Notes: generated from the sequence alone by a model not told the origin. Numbered from the stretch's first letter, positions 7,825 to 16,896 are shown. The stretch: DNA of 64,000 nt from Clostridiaceae bacterium BL-3 (GCA_902809985.1 CADDXC010000001.1:1364001-1428000); one strand, 5' to 3'. Numbers and translations are program-made.

Positions 7825-8703
7825 CTATTCTAACGGTTCATTTAAATTTCGGATACCAGATTCATCTAAAATGTCGGTTATGTCTTTCCGCCTGTTTAGA
7901 GAATAAATATGAAGTCCGTTTATTCCTGCATTTATGAATCTATAAATTTGCTTTACCGTATATTCTTTTCCTGCTTTTTTAAAATCCTCTGGATTATCAC
8001 CATATCTTGCAATTATTTCTGCCAATTCTCTTGGAATCGCACTGCCATTAGAAACTGTCATGCGAATGATAGGATCTTTTGAAAGTACCGGCATTACCCC
8101 CACATCGATTGGCAGTAAAATACCTGATTTTCGAATTTTCTCAGCCCACCATTTATACTGATCTACATCATGGCACAATTGAGTCATTATATAATCGGCA
8201 CCTGCATCCTGCTTCACGCGAAGATGGGCAATATCCTCTTCAAAAGAGTCCGCTTGAAAATGCTTTTCTGGATTACCTGCTACAGCAATACAAAATTCAG
8301 GAAAATTTTTCTTAATAAATGCAACTAATTCATTTGCATAATCAAAATCACCCCTCGTTCCTTCCCAGCCCTTTGGGAAATCACCGCGTAATGCCAAAAT
8401 GTGATCAATGCCCATATCCAAATACGTCTGCAGACTTTTTTTTATGTCTTTTTTTGTATTGCCAATACATGTAAAATGAGTTACAGGAATAGTCCTTCCA
8501 CTTTTTTTAATAGCCCTGCAAACTTCAACATTCCGCCCTGCATTTGTTCCACCAGCACCATAAGTACAACTAATAAAATCAGGATTAAAAACATAAAGAT
8601 GTTCTAAGGTGTCTAAAAGATTATCCATAGGCTGATCCATTTTAGGCGGAAATACTTCAAAGGAAAAGCTCATTTTTTGCTTCATAATTTCAGATATTTT
8701 CAT
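7825..8703 (-). CDS. metF: Methylenetetrahydrofolate reductase
   Basis: 292 aa from the ATG at 8703 (GAAGGG ribosome site); a longer frame to 8721 has none. The start MSFSFEVFPPK (about residue 11 onward) is the family hallmark with its catalytic glutamate, and TYGAGG, HFTCIGNT and LALRGDFP follow in order. It reduces 5,10-methylene-THF to 5-methyl-THF with flavin. In clostridia this serves methionine synthesis and, in acetogens, the methyl branch of the Wood-Ljungdahl pathway. No metV or methyltransferase gene is adjacent, so the sequence does not say which role applies. No S-box riboswitch was recognised upstream. Confidence 0.95.
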   Translation of the reverse strand: MKISEIMKQKMSFSFEVFPPKMDQPMDNLLDTLEHLYVFNPDFISCTYGAGGTNAGRNVEVCRAIKKSGRTIPVTHFTCIGNTKKDIKKSLQTYLDMGIDHILALRGDFPKGWEGTRGDFDYANELVAFIKKNFPEFCIAVAGNPEKHFQADSFEEDIAHLRVKQDAGADYIMTQLCHDVDQYKWWAEKIRKSGILLPIDVGVMPVLSKDPIIRMTVSNGSAIPRELAEIIARYGDNPEDFKKAGKEYTVKQIYRFINAGINGLHIYSLNRRKDITDILDESGIRNLNEPLE

Positions 8704-8893
8704 ATTTAACCCTTCAATCATAATTTTTTATTCATCTCAGCAAAATAATAGACATTTTATCTATCATCTCCTCGTTAATTGAATACTTTTCAATACATTG
8801 TCAACAGTACAAAACATACATATATAACCAAATATGTAGATTTATTTTATCATATGTTCGTATCTTTTACAAGATTATATATCATCCAATCCT

Positions 8894-10693
8894 TTAAACT
8901 TCTCTTGTATACAATTTTAACCAGGATTGCTCTTCCTCAGTTAAATAAGGTGCTAACTTCTGATACACAAGTTTATGATAACTATTTAAATACACCTTCT
9001 CATCGCGGCTAAGGTCTTCTGGGTCTATGGCATCCAAGTCAATTGGAGCATACGTTACAGGATCAAAGTACATGAATTGCCCGAATTCATTTTGAATTCC
9101 TTTTCTAACAATAAGTTCATTCTCTAATCGAATGCCATAAGAGCCGTCTATATAAATACCAGGCTCATCAGTTATCACCATACCTTCCTCCAATACATGA
9201 GTTTCATGCTTGGATGGTACAACATACCACCTGAAACCGCTGGGAGCCTCATGAATATTTAGCAAATAGCCAACACCATGGCCAGTTCCACATTTATAAT
9301 CTATATCTAAACTCCAGATGGGTTCTCTAGCTAACACATCTAAATTGTAACCTTTGCATCCATATAAAAATCTAGCACGCGCCAGATTCATCATACTTCT
9401 GGCTACAACTGTGAAATGGTGTTTAAGCTCCTTGTTCACTTCACCAAGGACAAATGTTCTTGTGATATCCGTTGAACCTTCAAGATAGTTTCCACCAGTA
9501 TCCGTTAAGAAGAAATATCCTTTTGTAAGTTCTACATCCGTTTCAGATGTAGAAGTATAGTGCATCATAGCTGCATGCTCCTTAAAAGCACAAATCGGTT
9601 CAAAACTTTGCCACAAGTAATTATCCTGCATTTTTCTGAACTCCTCCAATTTTTGAGAAGCACTGATTTCCGTGATTTTTATTTTTCCTATATTTGTTTT
9701 TAACCAGTGCATGAATTTCGTAATAGCAACTCCGTCTTTAACGTGAGCTTTTTCAATATTGGCAAGTTCCACAGAATTTTTAATGGATTTGAACAGAACA
9801 GTAGGATTATCCACTTTTATTTTTTTAGTATGAACTGGAATATTCTTATACAGTGCATAATTGATACGATCTGGATCTATAAGCACCGTGTCTTCAGTCT
9901 TAAAGCTCTTGACATATTCATAAATATCGTTGTAGGGCTTTAACACTACATTATCTCTATCTAAAGATTCTTTAACTTTAGCATCAATCCGGCTTTCCTC
10001 AATAAACAAATATACTTTTTCCATGGAAACAACAGCATAGCAGAGAACCAATGGTGAATACATAACGTCATTTCCACGTATATTAAGTAGCCATGCAATA
10101 TCATCCAAAGTTGTGATCACATGGTAATTTGCCCCTGCTTCTTTCATTGTGTTTCTCAGTCTGCACAATTTGGATGCTGTGCTTTCACCAGAATACTTTT
10201 CTTCGAGAAGGAAAACAGGTTCATTTGCCAATTTAGGACGATTTCCCCATATTTGGCCAACAAGATCACAGTTATATTCCACCGATACATTCTTATCAGC
10301 AAGCTTCTGGATCAATTCCTCTCCCTCTTGTACGGGAATAAGACGGCCATCAAATCCCAGCTTCCCATTATTGGGCATTTCAGCTTCCAAATATTCAAAT
10401 ACGGTAGGCACGCCTGGATTACCCATTTTAAAGAGCTTGATTCCACTACCTTTAAGTTGATACTCAGCTTGCAGAAAAAACCTTCCATCAGTCCAAAGTC
10501 CTGCTTCATCCCTTGTAATGACAACTGTTCCAGCATCGCCCGTAAACCCTGATACATAGGCCCTTGCCTTAAAAAATTCTCCTACATACTCACTTTGATG
10601 ATTATCTGAAGATGGAATGATATAAGCATCTAATCCATTTTCTTTCATAAGTACCCTAAGTTTTGAAATCACTTCTTTTTTGTTTCCACTCAT
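8894..10693 (-). CDS. pepP: Xaa-Pro aminopeptidase (M24 family, three-domain type)
   Basis: 599 aa, the long form with two creatinase N-terminal domains (residues about 8-140 and 160-320), an M24 pita-bread domain (about 330-540) and a C-terminal cap. Metal ligands are all visible: D in TDTGGNY and D in STDITRT, H in GTGHGVGYLLNIHE, E in ITDEPGIY and E in RLENELIV. It removes the first residue from peptides with proline second. There is no signal peptide, so it is cytosolic. Together with the proline iminopeptidase and POT carrier upstream it forms a proline-peptide use group, though hairpins between the genes suggest separate or partly separate messages. Confidence 0.95.
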   Translation of the reverse strand: MSGNKKEVISKLRVLMKENGLDAYIIPSSDNHQSEYVGEFFKARAYVSGFTGDAGTVVITRDEAGLWTDGRFFLQAEYQLKGSGIKLFKMGNPGVPTVFEYLEAEMPNNGKLGFDGRLIPVQEGEELIQKLADKNVSVEYNCDLVGQIWGNRPKLANEPVFLLEEKYSGESTASKLCRLRNTMKEAGANYHVITTLDDIAWLLNIRGNDVMYSPLVLCYAVVSMEKVYLFIEESRIDAKVKESLDRDNVVLKPYNDIYEYVKSFKTEDTVLIDPDRINYALYKNIPVHTKKIKVDNPTVLFKSIKNSVELANIEKAHVKDGVAITKFMHWLKTNIGKIKITEISASQKLEEFRKMQDNYLWQSFEPICAFKEHAAMMHYTSTSETDVELTKGYFFLTDTGGNYLEGSTDITRTFVLGEVNKELKHHFTVVARSMMNLARARFLYGCKGYNLDVLAREPIWSLDIDYKCGTGHGVGYLLNIHEAPSGFRWYVVPSKHETHVLEEGMVITDEPGIYIDGSYGIRLENELIVRKGIQNEFGQFMYFDPVTYAPIDLDAIDPEDLSRDEKVYLNSYHKLVYQKLAPYLTEEEQSWLKLYTREV

Positions 10694-10762
10694 GTTTATT
10701 ACTCCCTTTCATTTTATAATTTGCTGTCAAAGCAGATTGATTCATTATAAAATCATTTAACA

Positions 10763-10797
10763 TTAGCAGCAAAAACTAGAAAAGTTTTTGCTGCTAA
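10763..10797 (-). terminator. Strong hairpin between proline iminopeptidase and pepP
   Basis: TTAGCAGCAAAAACT (10763-10777) and AGTTTTTGCTGCTAA (10783-10797) form a perfect 15-bp stem with a 5-base loop, 46 bases after the iminopeptidase stop and 70 bases before pepP. There is no long U-run after it, so it may be a partial terminator or an mRNA-stabilising hairpin. Confidence 0.6.
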
Positions 10798-10842
10798 AAG
10801 ATTACAATTATATCACAACAGTTATCTCACTGTAATAGAAAA

Positions 10843-11724
10843 TTAATCATTCTCATTCAGCCATCTGTTAAGCACTTTTATATATTTCTCATTCTCTTCT
10901 ACAAAGGGCATATGACGGCTGAATTCAAATAATTCCCACTTTGAATTCGGAATCTTATCATACATCGTCTTTGCAATAAGTGGAGAGCAGAGATCAAGAA
11001 GACCGCTGATAATTAAGCAAGGCTCTTGAATATCTTCAATTTGTTCCATAAAATCAAAGTCTTTTAATGTACCTGTTGGAGTGAATTCATTTTGTCCCCA
11101 TGCAGTTATATAAGACTCTGTCCCGGTAACTTTTGGACGCTTTAAACACTCTGGTGAATCCGGACCTACTGGATCTGCACAGTAACGTCGCATGAATTCT
11201 GCTTCTGCATCCTTATACTCCTTTGATGAATAATCGCCGGATTCTTCTGCTTCTGCAATAGCATCCTGCATTTTTTGTGGAAGATACGTGACCCTTCTAC
11301 GCTGTTCTTTTTCCCACAATGAGGCAGATGGTAGAGTGCTGGATAGTATATAACTTTTAATTCCCTTCGGTTTGTATTCACAAGCATATTGAATTGCCTG
11401 CATTCCACCCCAAGATTGTCCTAATAAATGGATTTCATCTAGGGATAAGTACTTACGCAGTTGGATTAATTCTTCAATCCATGTCTTTGCACACCACAAA
11501 TCAGGGCGTGAGGGTGTTGCAGACAATCCGCATCCCAGCTGGTCATACATGATAATTGCACGCCCATCTTCTGCCAACTTGTCGAGCATTTCAAAGTAAT
11601 TATGAGTGGAGCCGGGACCGCCGTGCAATAAAAGCAGCGGTTTTTTATTTCCTGTACATTCACCTACTATACGATAATAAGTTTTATATTCTAAATAGGG
11701 CATATAGCCTTCAGTAATCTTCAT
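10843..11724 (-). CDS. pip: Proline iminopeptidase (alpha/beta hydrolase, S33)
   Basis: 293 aa. LLHGGPGSTHNY (about residues 32-43) is the oxyanion-hole motif of S33 peptidases, GQSWGG (about 103-108) the nucleophile elbow with its serine, and the later LLDLCSP aspartate and FSRHMPF histidine complete the triad. Its cap sequence and HGGPGS place it with prolyl aminopeptidases, which release N-terminal proline from small peptides. No signal peptide. AAGGAGG precedes the ATG. It is downstream of the peptide transporter gene by about 100 bases on the same strand, supporting a shared function. Confidence 0.92.
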   Translation of the reverse strand: MKITEGYMPYLEYKTYYRIVGECTGNKKPLLLLHGGPGSTHNYFEMLDKLAEDGRAIIMYDQLGCGLSATPSRPDLWCAKTWIEELIQLRKYLSLDEIHLLGQSWGGMQAIQYACEYKPKGIKSYILSSTLPSASLWEKEQRRRVTYLPQKMQDAIAEAEESGDYSSKEYKDAEAEFMRRYCADPVGPDSPECLKRPKVTGTESYITAWGQNEFTPTGTLKDFDFMEQIEDIQEPCLIISGLLDLCSPLIAKTMYDKIPNSKWELFEFSRHMPFVEENEKYIKVLNRWLNEND

Positions 11725-11828
11725 AAATAACCTCCTTACAATCTATTTGCATTGACGATACTTCATTGATTTCAGTGTTCTGTTCACTCTTTTTGCATTC
11801 ATATTATTGCCTTCCAATAATTAATTCA

Positions 11829-13175
11829 TTAGCTAACCTGATTACTTGATTCCTCGTCTTTTATAACCAGACTGTTCAATTTTTTATCTAATGACCAAAG
11901 AATAATACCAGCTGTAATAGCAATAGCTGCAATTATGAAGTATGTGGGAGCAAATTTAAATTTCAATGTAAATTCATATATCCATCCATAAGATTTTGCT
12001 GCAAAGAACACAGCAAGTACCCAAACACTCATCATACTGGATAATAATCTAGGTGGAGAAAATTTACTGATGAATGAGTTTCCCAGCGGTGAAAATACCA
12101 TTTCACCAAAAGACAATACAACACCAAATGCAACAATCCACCCAAGCGATGCAAGATGTCCTCCTCTTGTAACATCAGCCATTGCAAATATTACATAGGA
12201 TAATCCCAATAACAACATTCCCAAAGCAGTTTTCTTGAACATGCTCAAATCCCCTTGAGGTCTTCTGGCTAATTTTGCCCACAATCCAGCAAGAACCGGC
12301 CCCAGCGTGATACACATCAATCCATTTAATGAATCGAACCAAGATGTTGGAACCTGGAAACTACCTATCATCCAGTTGGCAGCTGCATGGTCTCCGCCCC
12401 AGTAGAAGTATACAGGCATATACGCCAGATACCAGAATACCCAGAATATTACAGAAAAGAAAGATACCAGAATTATGGCAGCCACTCTTTTCTTTTCTAT
12501 TGTTGTAAGAGGTTTCTTCTCTTCTGCAGGTTTATTTTCCTTTTTCTCTTTACGTTCATCAACTTTGAACGGCCTTTTGCCTGCTTCCCCCAGGAATCTC
12601 CACCCGAAAATAAACCAGACAGCATCAAGAAACATCATTATGGCACAAATCAGGAAACAAAAAGTATAACCTTTACTTCCTGCAAGTACACCTATAATTG
12701 TAGTACCGATAAAAGAGCCAATGTTGACAAAAGAATATTGAATAGAAAATGCGGAATCCAGCTGTTTTGGGTCATTAAATAGTCTTCCTGTAATAGCGTT
12801 GGTCTGGCACTTGAACAATCCGGTGCCAATAGATACCAAAACAATCATAATGTTGATCATGGCGGCACTTGAAGCCTGCCATCCAACCAGATAGCCTGCC
12901 CCCATCAAAATCATTCCAATTGGAACAAGGTATCTGGCGCCTATTAGACGGTCAGATATAAATCCCCCAATTAATGGGGCAAGATAAGTGAAGGCAACTA
13001 GGTTTGCAGACATCTTTGCTGCATCGGCAGTGGTAAGACCGAGCCCTCCACTAGCTACAGCGGTGGCCACAAATATTGTGAGCAGCCATTTTGCCGAATA
13101 GAATGAAAACCTTTCCAATGTGAAGGCAAATGAACATACATAAAATCCAAATGGCCTTCTTTTTGCGTTTTCCAT
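11829..13175 (-). CDS. POT/PTR-family peptide transporter, variant motif
   Basis: 448 aa with about 12 membrane helices, slightly short for the family. TLERFSFYSAKW in helix 1 corresponds to the POT motif ExxERFxYY, and FNDPKQLDSAFSIQYSFVNIGSFIG matches the second POT signature. The first glutamate of ExxER, part of the proton-coupling site, is replaced by phenylalanine (FTLERF). A charged cytoplasmic loop (about residues 200-225) follows helix 6. It likely brings in di- and tripeptides that the neighbouring proline iminopeptidase and aminopeptidase P then split. AGGAGG precedes the ATG. Confidence 0.85.
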   Translation of the reverse strand: MENAKRRPFGFYVCSFAFTLERFSFYSAKWLLTIFVATAVASGGLGLTTADAAKMSANLVAFTYLAPLIGGFISDRLIGARYLVPIGMILMGAGYLVGWQASSAAMINIMIVLVSIGTGLFKCQTNAITGRLFNDPKQLDSAFSIQYSFVNIGSFIGTTIIGVLAGSKGYTFCFLICAIMMFLDAVWFIFGWRFLGEAGKRPFKVDERKEKKENKPAEEKKPLTTIEKKRVAAIILVSFFSVIFWVFWYLAYMPVYFYWGGDHAAANWMIGSFQVPTSWFDSLNGLMCITLGPVLAGLWAKLARRPQGDLSMFKKTALGMLLLGLSYVIFAMADVTRGGHLASLGWIVAFGVVLSFGEMVFSPLGNSFISKFSPPRLLSSMMSVWVLAVFFAAKSYGWIYEFTLKFKFAPTYFIIAAIAITAGIILWSLDKKLNSLVIKDEESSNQVS

Positions 13176-13589
13176 TTCTTATCCCTCCTATAAAAAATTA
13201 AATAATGGATATATAATTCTAAAGAATCAGAATACATTTTTATTATACACTATTTATAAACTTTTTTGTGTAACTTTACAGTATTAGTATAATAATTATT
13301 TTTTTAAGCTCTCATATTTTACTAGTTCAACTTCTATAAGCCCTTTTTTTAGGCATAATATCTTATTTTGCTTAATTCATATACATCTCTCTACAAATTT
13401 TATACATATAAAAAATAAATTAAATATGTTCGAACTTTTTATAGATCATTGTCAAATTTGTTCAAACTTGTTATTTACACAGACGTTCCTCGCAATTTGT
13501 TCAATCAAGTATTGAACAGGAGTTATTAGTCAACATTTTGTGTAACGAATATTTTATTCCAAATCTAGATACGTTGACCAATAAAAGTT
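13176..13589. promoter_or_regulatory. Gene-free region upstream of the peptide transporter, with an inverted repeat
   Basis: No gene is seen. TGTTCAAT (13498-13505) and ATTGAACA (13511-13518) form a perfect 8-bp inverted repeat with a 5-base spacer, and further TTGTTCAA half sites occur just upstream (near 13457-13465). This looks like a regulator binding site, but its distance from the transporter start (over 300 bases) leaves its target open. Confidence 0.35.
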
Positions 13590-13646
13590 ATTAAAAAAAA
13601 TAAACATAGATATCCACCACATAATATAGTAGCTATCTATGTTTAT
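13590..13646 (-). terminator. Intrinsic terminator of the iron alcohol dehydrogenase gene
   Basis: ATAAACATAGATA (13600-13612) pairs perfectly with TATCTATGTTTAT (13634-13646), 13 bp, followed on the minus strand by eight T. It lies 48 bases after the gene's stop codon. Confidence 0.85.
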
Positions 13647-13694
13647 ATTGTATAAAATCTACGTAGGGTCTCCTCAAAATATAAAATCACTCAT

Positions 13695-14861
13695 TTAAAA
13701 GTCAACTTTTTTACCCTCATATATATACTGGAACAACTTTTTCATCTCTTCTTCAGTTATCTTTGCAGGGTTAGCTCCAGTGCAGGCATCTTCCATGGCG
13801 TTATGAGATATTCTATCCAAATTATCCTTGAAATCACTTTCGCTTATTCCATAATCCTTTAATGTAAGGGGAATATTCATTTTTCTATTCATATTTTTAA
13901 TCATATCAGTAAGGGAATCTGTGAGTTCCTCCTCAGTATCTCCAGAAAGTTTAAGAAGTCTAGCTATTTCTGCATATCTTTCAGGGCATGCATCCTTATT
14001 GAAATCTATCACATATGGCAGAAATATGGCATTGGCACATCCATGTGGTATGTGAAATACAGCACCGGTCTTATGGGCCATGCTATGGGTTATCCCCAGA
14101 AGTGCATTCGAAAACGCCATGCCAGCCAGACACTGAGCTATGTGCATATGACCCCTGGCTTCCATATTTCCTTTATAGGATTTCAATAAGTATTTGTTAA
14201 TCATCTCTATAGCATGAAGTGCAAGTGGATCCGAAAAATCAGAATGTAAGCTTGCTACATAAGCTTCTATTGCATGGGTCAATGCATCCATTCCAGTATA
14301 TGCCACAAGTTTCTTAGGCATGGTCTCTGCAAGTGCCGGATCTATTATAGCTATATCAGGAGTTAAATTAAAATCCGCCATAGGGTATTTTATCTGCGTC
14401 TTGTAATCAGTTATCACAGCAAAAGAGGTCACTTCGGTAGCCGTTCCGCTGGTAGAAGGTATGGCTATAAATTTTGCCTTTTTCCTCAGCTTAGGTATTC
14501 CAAAAGGAACTACTGCCTCTTCAAATGTAAAGTCGGGATATTCATAAAACACCCACATGGCCTTGGCTGCATCAATAGGCGAACCTCCGCCCATTGCTAT
14601 TATCCAATCAGGCCCATATTCCCTCATAATTTTGGCACCTTCCATAACGGACTCAACAGATGGATCCGGTTTAATTCCCTCAATTAGCTTGAACTCAATA
14701 TTGGCATCTTTTAAATAGGATTCAACTCTATCCAGAAATCCAAACCTTTTCATGGAGCCTCCACCTACGACAATTACAGCTCTATGGCCCTCCAGATCTT
14801 TTAAATGTTCTAAAGAATTTTTACCAAAGTAAACATCTCTCGGTATTGTGAATCTTTCCAT
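13695..14861 (-). CDS. Iron-containing alcohol dehydrogenase
   Basis: 388 aa, full length for the Fe-ADH family. The cofactor segment VIVVGGGSMKRFG (about residues 30-42) and GGGSPIDAAKAMW are followed by the metal site: D and H in MDALTHAIEAY (D and H about 197-201), H in LLGITHSMAHKTGA and H in FHIPHGCANAI. It reduces aldehydes to primary alcohols such as ethanol or butanol, or the reverse; sequence alone does not separate NADH from NADPH use. AGGAGG precedes the ATG and a strong terminator follows, so it is transcribed alone. Just upstream lies the remnant of an aldehyde dehydrogenase, a natural partner. Confidence 0.95.
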   Translation of the reverse strand: MERFTIPRDVYFGKNSLEHLKDLEGHRAVIVVGGGSMKRFGFLDRVESYLKDANIEFKLIEGIKPDPSVESVMEGAKIMREYGPDWIIAMGGGSPIDAAKAMWVFYEYPDFTFEEAVVPFGIPKLRKKAKFIAIPSTSGTATEVTSFAVITDYKTQIKYPMADFNLTPDIAIIDPALAETMPKKLVAYTGMDALTHAIEAYVASLHSDFSDPLALHAIEMINKYLLKSYKGNMEARGHMHIAQCLAGMAFSNALLGITHSMAHKTGAVFHIPHGCANAIFLPYVIDFNKDACPERYAEIARLLKLSGDTEEELTDSLTDMIKNMNRKMNIPLTLKDYGISESDFKDNLDRISHNAMEDACTGANPAKITEEEMKKLFQYIYEGKKVDF

Positions 14862-14963
14862 TTTCTAATTCCTCCTTATCAATACTATAATTTAATTTTT
14901 ATTTCAAGTAAATAAAACTACGCCCTCCATATCAATACATTCCCAATTTATTTTTAGATATAT

Positions 14964-15128
14964 TTATAAATATATTCTTAGCAACTCAAGAGCTGCAGGT
15001 ATCAATTTATTTGCAGTTTCTCTTGCAACTTCATAACCCACCTCGGTAAAACCAGTAAAAACAAGTTTGCTGAAACCTTTATGTTTATGTGATGCATCAA
15101 CAGTTCTATCTACATCAAAAATCACTTC
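14964..15128 (-). pseudogene. Remnant of an NAD(P)-dependent aldehyde dehydrogenase gene
   Basis: The minus strand from 15128 to 14964 reads 54 codons without a start codon; the codon before is TAA. The peptide holds KLVFTGFTEVGYEVA and KLIPAALEL, which line up with the aldehyde dehydrogenase motif FTGSTEVG and the following helix up to LELGGKS. The conserved GGKS and everything after it, including the catalytic cysteine region, are gone, and the first serine of FTGST is F. It sits directly upstream of the Fe-ADH gene in the same direction, so an aldehyde/alcohol dehydrogenase pair probably decayed here. Confidence 0.75.
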
Positions 15129-15541
15129 TTAAATATTTGACGTCTTTATGATATATGATATTACTGTTTGAATACAATGTCAATAAAAACTTTCAATTGT
15201 TATAATTTTGGCAATATATTGATTAATTATTCACTAATAATAAGACTCAATTATTTATTTCTTTTTAATTTCTATATTAGCTATAACACAGGATATCTCA
15301 ATGATTTTCATATTTAGTTAATTTTTTATTCAAAATCTTATCATAATTCTAAGTATCAATTAAACTTATTTTGTTTTTAAATAGATATATAATAGATAAT
15401 TTTTAAATTCATTTTTCCTAAGTTTTGACTAATTTTTGACTAATCACATTCATAAATAAATATATTAATATATATAATAGTATTTTTGGGGGATTCTATC
15501 AAGACATATATGACTACGTGAAGCAAAAGAATATAGTTAAC
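15129..15541. other. AT-rich gene-free stretch
   Basis: No reading frame with a ribosome site and no RNA gene could be recognised. A short tandem (TTTTGACTAA twice near 15423-15443) is the only local repetition noticed. Confidence 0.5.
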
Positions 15542-15641
15542 GTATTCTAAGTGCTAAATACACTAAGAATACTGTTAATAAAGTTCAGATGGAGAAAATC
15601 ATTCCTTATAAGCAAACTCCATCTGAACCTAAGAATCACTT
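15542..15641. repeat. Two-hairpin structured repeat, copy 1
   Basis: Two hairpins lie side by side: 15542-15572 (GTATTCT/AGAATAC outer stem, one mismatch, then AGTG/CACT) and 15583-15628 (GTTCAGATGGAG paired perfectly with CTCCATCTGAAC over 12 bp). The right part, 15601-15641 (ATTCCTTATAAGCAAACTCC...), recurs almost unchanged at 59701-59741. Both copies are at the 3' ends of minus-strand genes. It could be a small dispersed repeat (MITE/REP-like) or a 3'-end RNA element; no transposase is near. Confidence 0.6.
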
Positions 15642-15695
15642 GTCCAAACTGTTCTCCAGTATTTTTACTTATTAATCTAGAAAGCTCTGTTATCA

Positions 15696-16286
15696 TTACT
15701 TCTCTTCTTTAATATAGCTAATCCATTCCTTTTTAAGTTCCCATAATGCTGCCTGCATAGTTCCTACATGCATAATTCCCGATTTCACCAGTTTATCATA
15801 CTTAAACAAATTATCCCAACTTTTTTTTACTTTCAATTTCAAATTTGGATAAAAAGGTTTGGTAAATATATCTGACTCAATGGAAATATTTTGCTTTGCA
15901 AGCATACACTCATACTCTTTTCCATCTTCTTTACTGACAGATAAATATTTTAGATTTAAAATCTTGTTCCAATCTTCAATTTTAAAAAAAATAATTTTTT
16001 CGATAGGAACATTCAAACAAAGCAAATAATTGCCCGGATACCATCCAGCATAGTCTATTTCAGTAAATGTCCAAAATGGATACTCGGCATGTTCAGGCTT
16101 CTCTACAATATTCCGCGCTTTGCTTATATACCAATCGTATGCTTCCAAAAATATTTGGGAAACTTCCTGATACTTTTTTACAATATACTCTCTTTTTACA
16201 TGACATATCTTTTGTTCCATCAATGATTTGACAACCACCGAACTCTGGGAAGTATACAGTATCACTTTATTATTTTTTGCACCCAT
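15696..16286 (-). CDS. DUF3841 family protein, second of a tandem pair
   Basis: 196 aa. It shares with the adjacent gene the pattern KREYI..., YDWYISKA (YxWY), KPEHAEYPFW, a central acidic segment, and the C-terminal KSWDNLF ... ALWELKKEWI. These are the marks of the DUF3841 family, which has no known function. The N-terminal tryptophan motif WTRQ of the family is altered to LYTSQ. The ATG at 16286 has GGAGGTG eight bases upstream and lies inside the end of the preceding gene (25-base overlap), so the pair is co-translated. No membrane segment or signal peptide. Divergent copies side by side point to an old duplication. Confidence 0.75.
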   Translation of the reverse strand: MGAKNNKVILYTSQSSVVVKSLMEQKICHVKREYIVKKYQEVSQIFLEAYDWYISKARNIVEKPEHAEYPFWTFTEIDYAGWYPGNYLLCLNVPIEKIIFFKIEDWNKILNLKYLSVSKEDGKEYECMLAKQNISIESDIFTKPFYPNLKLKVKKSWDNLFKYDKLVKSGIMHVGTMQAALWELKKEWISYIKEEK

Positions 16287-16822
16287 TCTCTTTTCACCTC
16301 CCAGATTGTGCCCTGCTTTAAATCTGACAACGAATAGGAATTGTCAAATAATCTATCCCAGCTTTTAATTATCTCATTTTTAAGATGAGGATAAAAACTG
16401 CTGATATACGCATTTGAGCAATTTGATATTCCATAATTTTTAAGTTTTTTATCATATTCATCTTCATCTTTTTTATCCAGTGGAACATACCATAAGTTAA
16501 CTACTCTATCCCATTTTTCAGCATCCATTACAATAATCAAATCCCGCTCTACTAAGAGCTCTAATATAACCGTGCCGGGTGTATGCTGAAGCATAAAATC
16601 GGAAGTTATTGAAACCCAGACAGGATATTTTACATCCTCAGGCTTTGGAACTATTTTGCTTGCTTCTCTGGTATACCATGAATACACTTCAAAATAGTAC
16701 TTTGCACAATCTTCCAGTTTATTTTCTATATACTCCCTCTTTACAACATACCTTCCTTCGTTTTTCAAAATATCAAGAATCCTCTCATTTTGTCTAGTCC
16801 ATATCCTCACTTTTTCTTTCAT
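16262..16822 (-). CDS. DUF3841 family protein, first of a tandem pair
   Basis: 186 aa. It starts with VRIWTRQNERILDIL, then VVKREYIENK, YSWYTREASKIVPKPEDVKYPVWVS and a C-terminal KSWDRLFDN...LKQGTIWEVKREWV. These are the conserved blocks of DUF3841, a family without known activity. The protein is soluble, acidic and tryptophan-rich. Its 3' end overlaps the start of the second DUF3841 gene by 25 bases. The gene-free gap to grdD is only about 80 bases and holds the reductase operon terminator, so it is not obviously part of that operon. Role unknown. Confidence 0.78.
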   Translation of the reverse strand: MKEKVRIWTRQNERILDILKNEGRYVVKREYIENKLEDCAKYYFEVYSWYTREASKIVPKPEDVKYPVWVSITSDFMLQHTPGTVILELLVERDLIIVMDAEKWDRVVNLWYVPLDKKDEDEYDKKLKNYGISNCSNAYISSFYPHLKNEIIKSWDRLFDNSYSLSDLKQGTIWEVKREWVQKIIK

Positions 16823-16854
16823 AAAATCACCCTTTTACGCATACAGAATCATCG

Positions 16855-16896
16855 GAAAATATTAAAGATATAAACAGGGATAAAGCTATCTTTAAT
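16855..16896 (-). terminator. Terminator of the reductase operon
   Basis: ATTAAAGATA (16861-16870) pairs with TATCTTTAAT (16887-16896), 10 bp, and on the minus strand the stem is followed by ATTTTCC. It lies six bases past the grdD stop and closes the eight-gene operon. Confidence 0.65.

Noticed and set aside
8704-8893. S-box (SAM) riboswitch upstream of metF
   Set aside because: None of the conserved S-box segments could be found on the minus strand; the same holds upstream of mtnK.
14862-15541. A second intact gene between the Fe-ADH and the structured repeat
   Set aside because: Only the 54-codon aldehyde dehydrogenase fragment shows coding character; the rest has frequent stops in all frames.
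15696-16822. Toxin-antitoxin pair
   Set aside because: The two overlapping genes are homologous and about 190 residues each; neither resembles a toxin or antitoxin.
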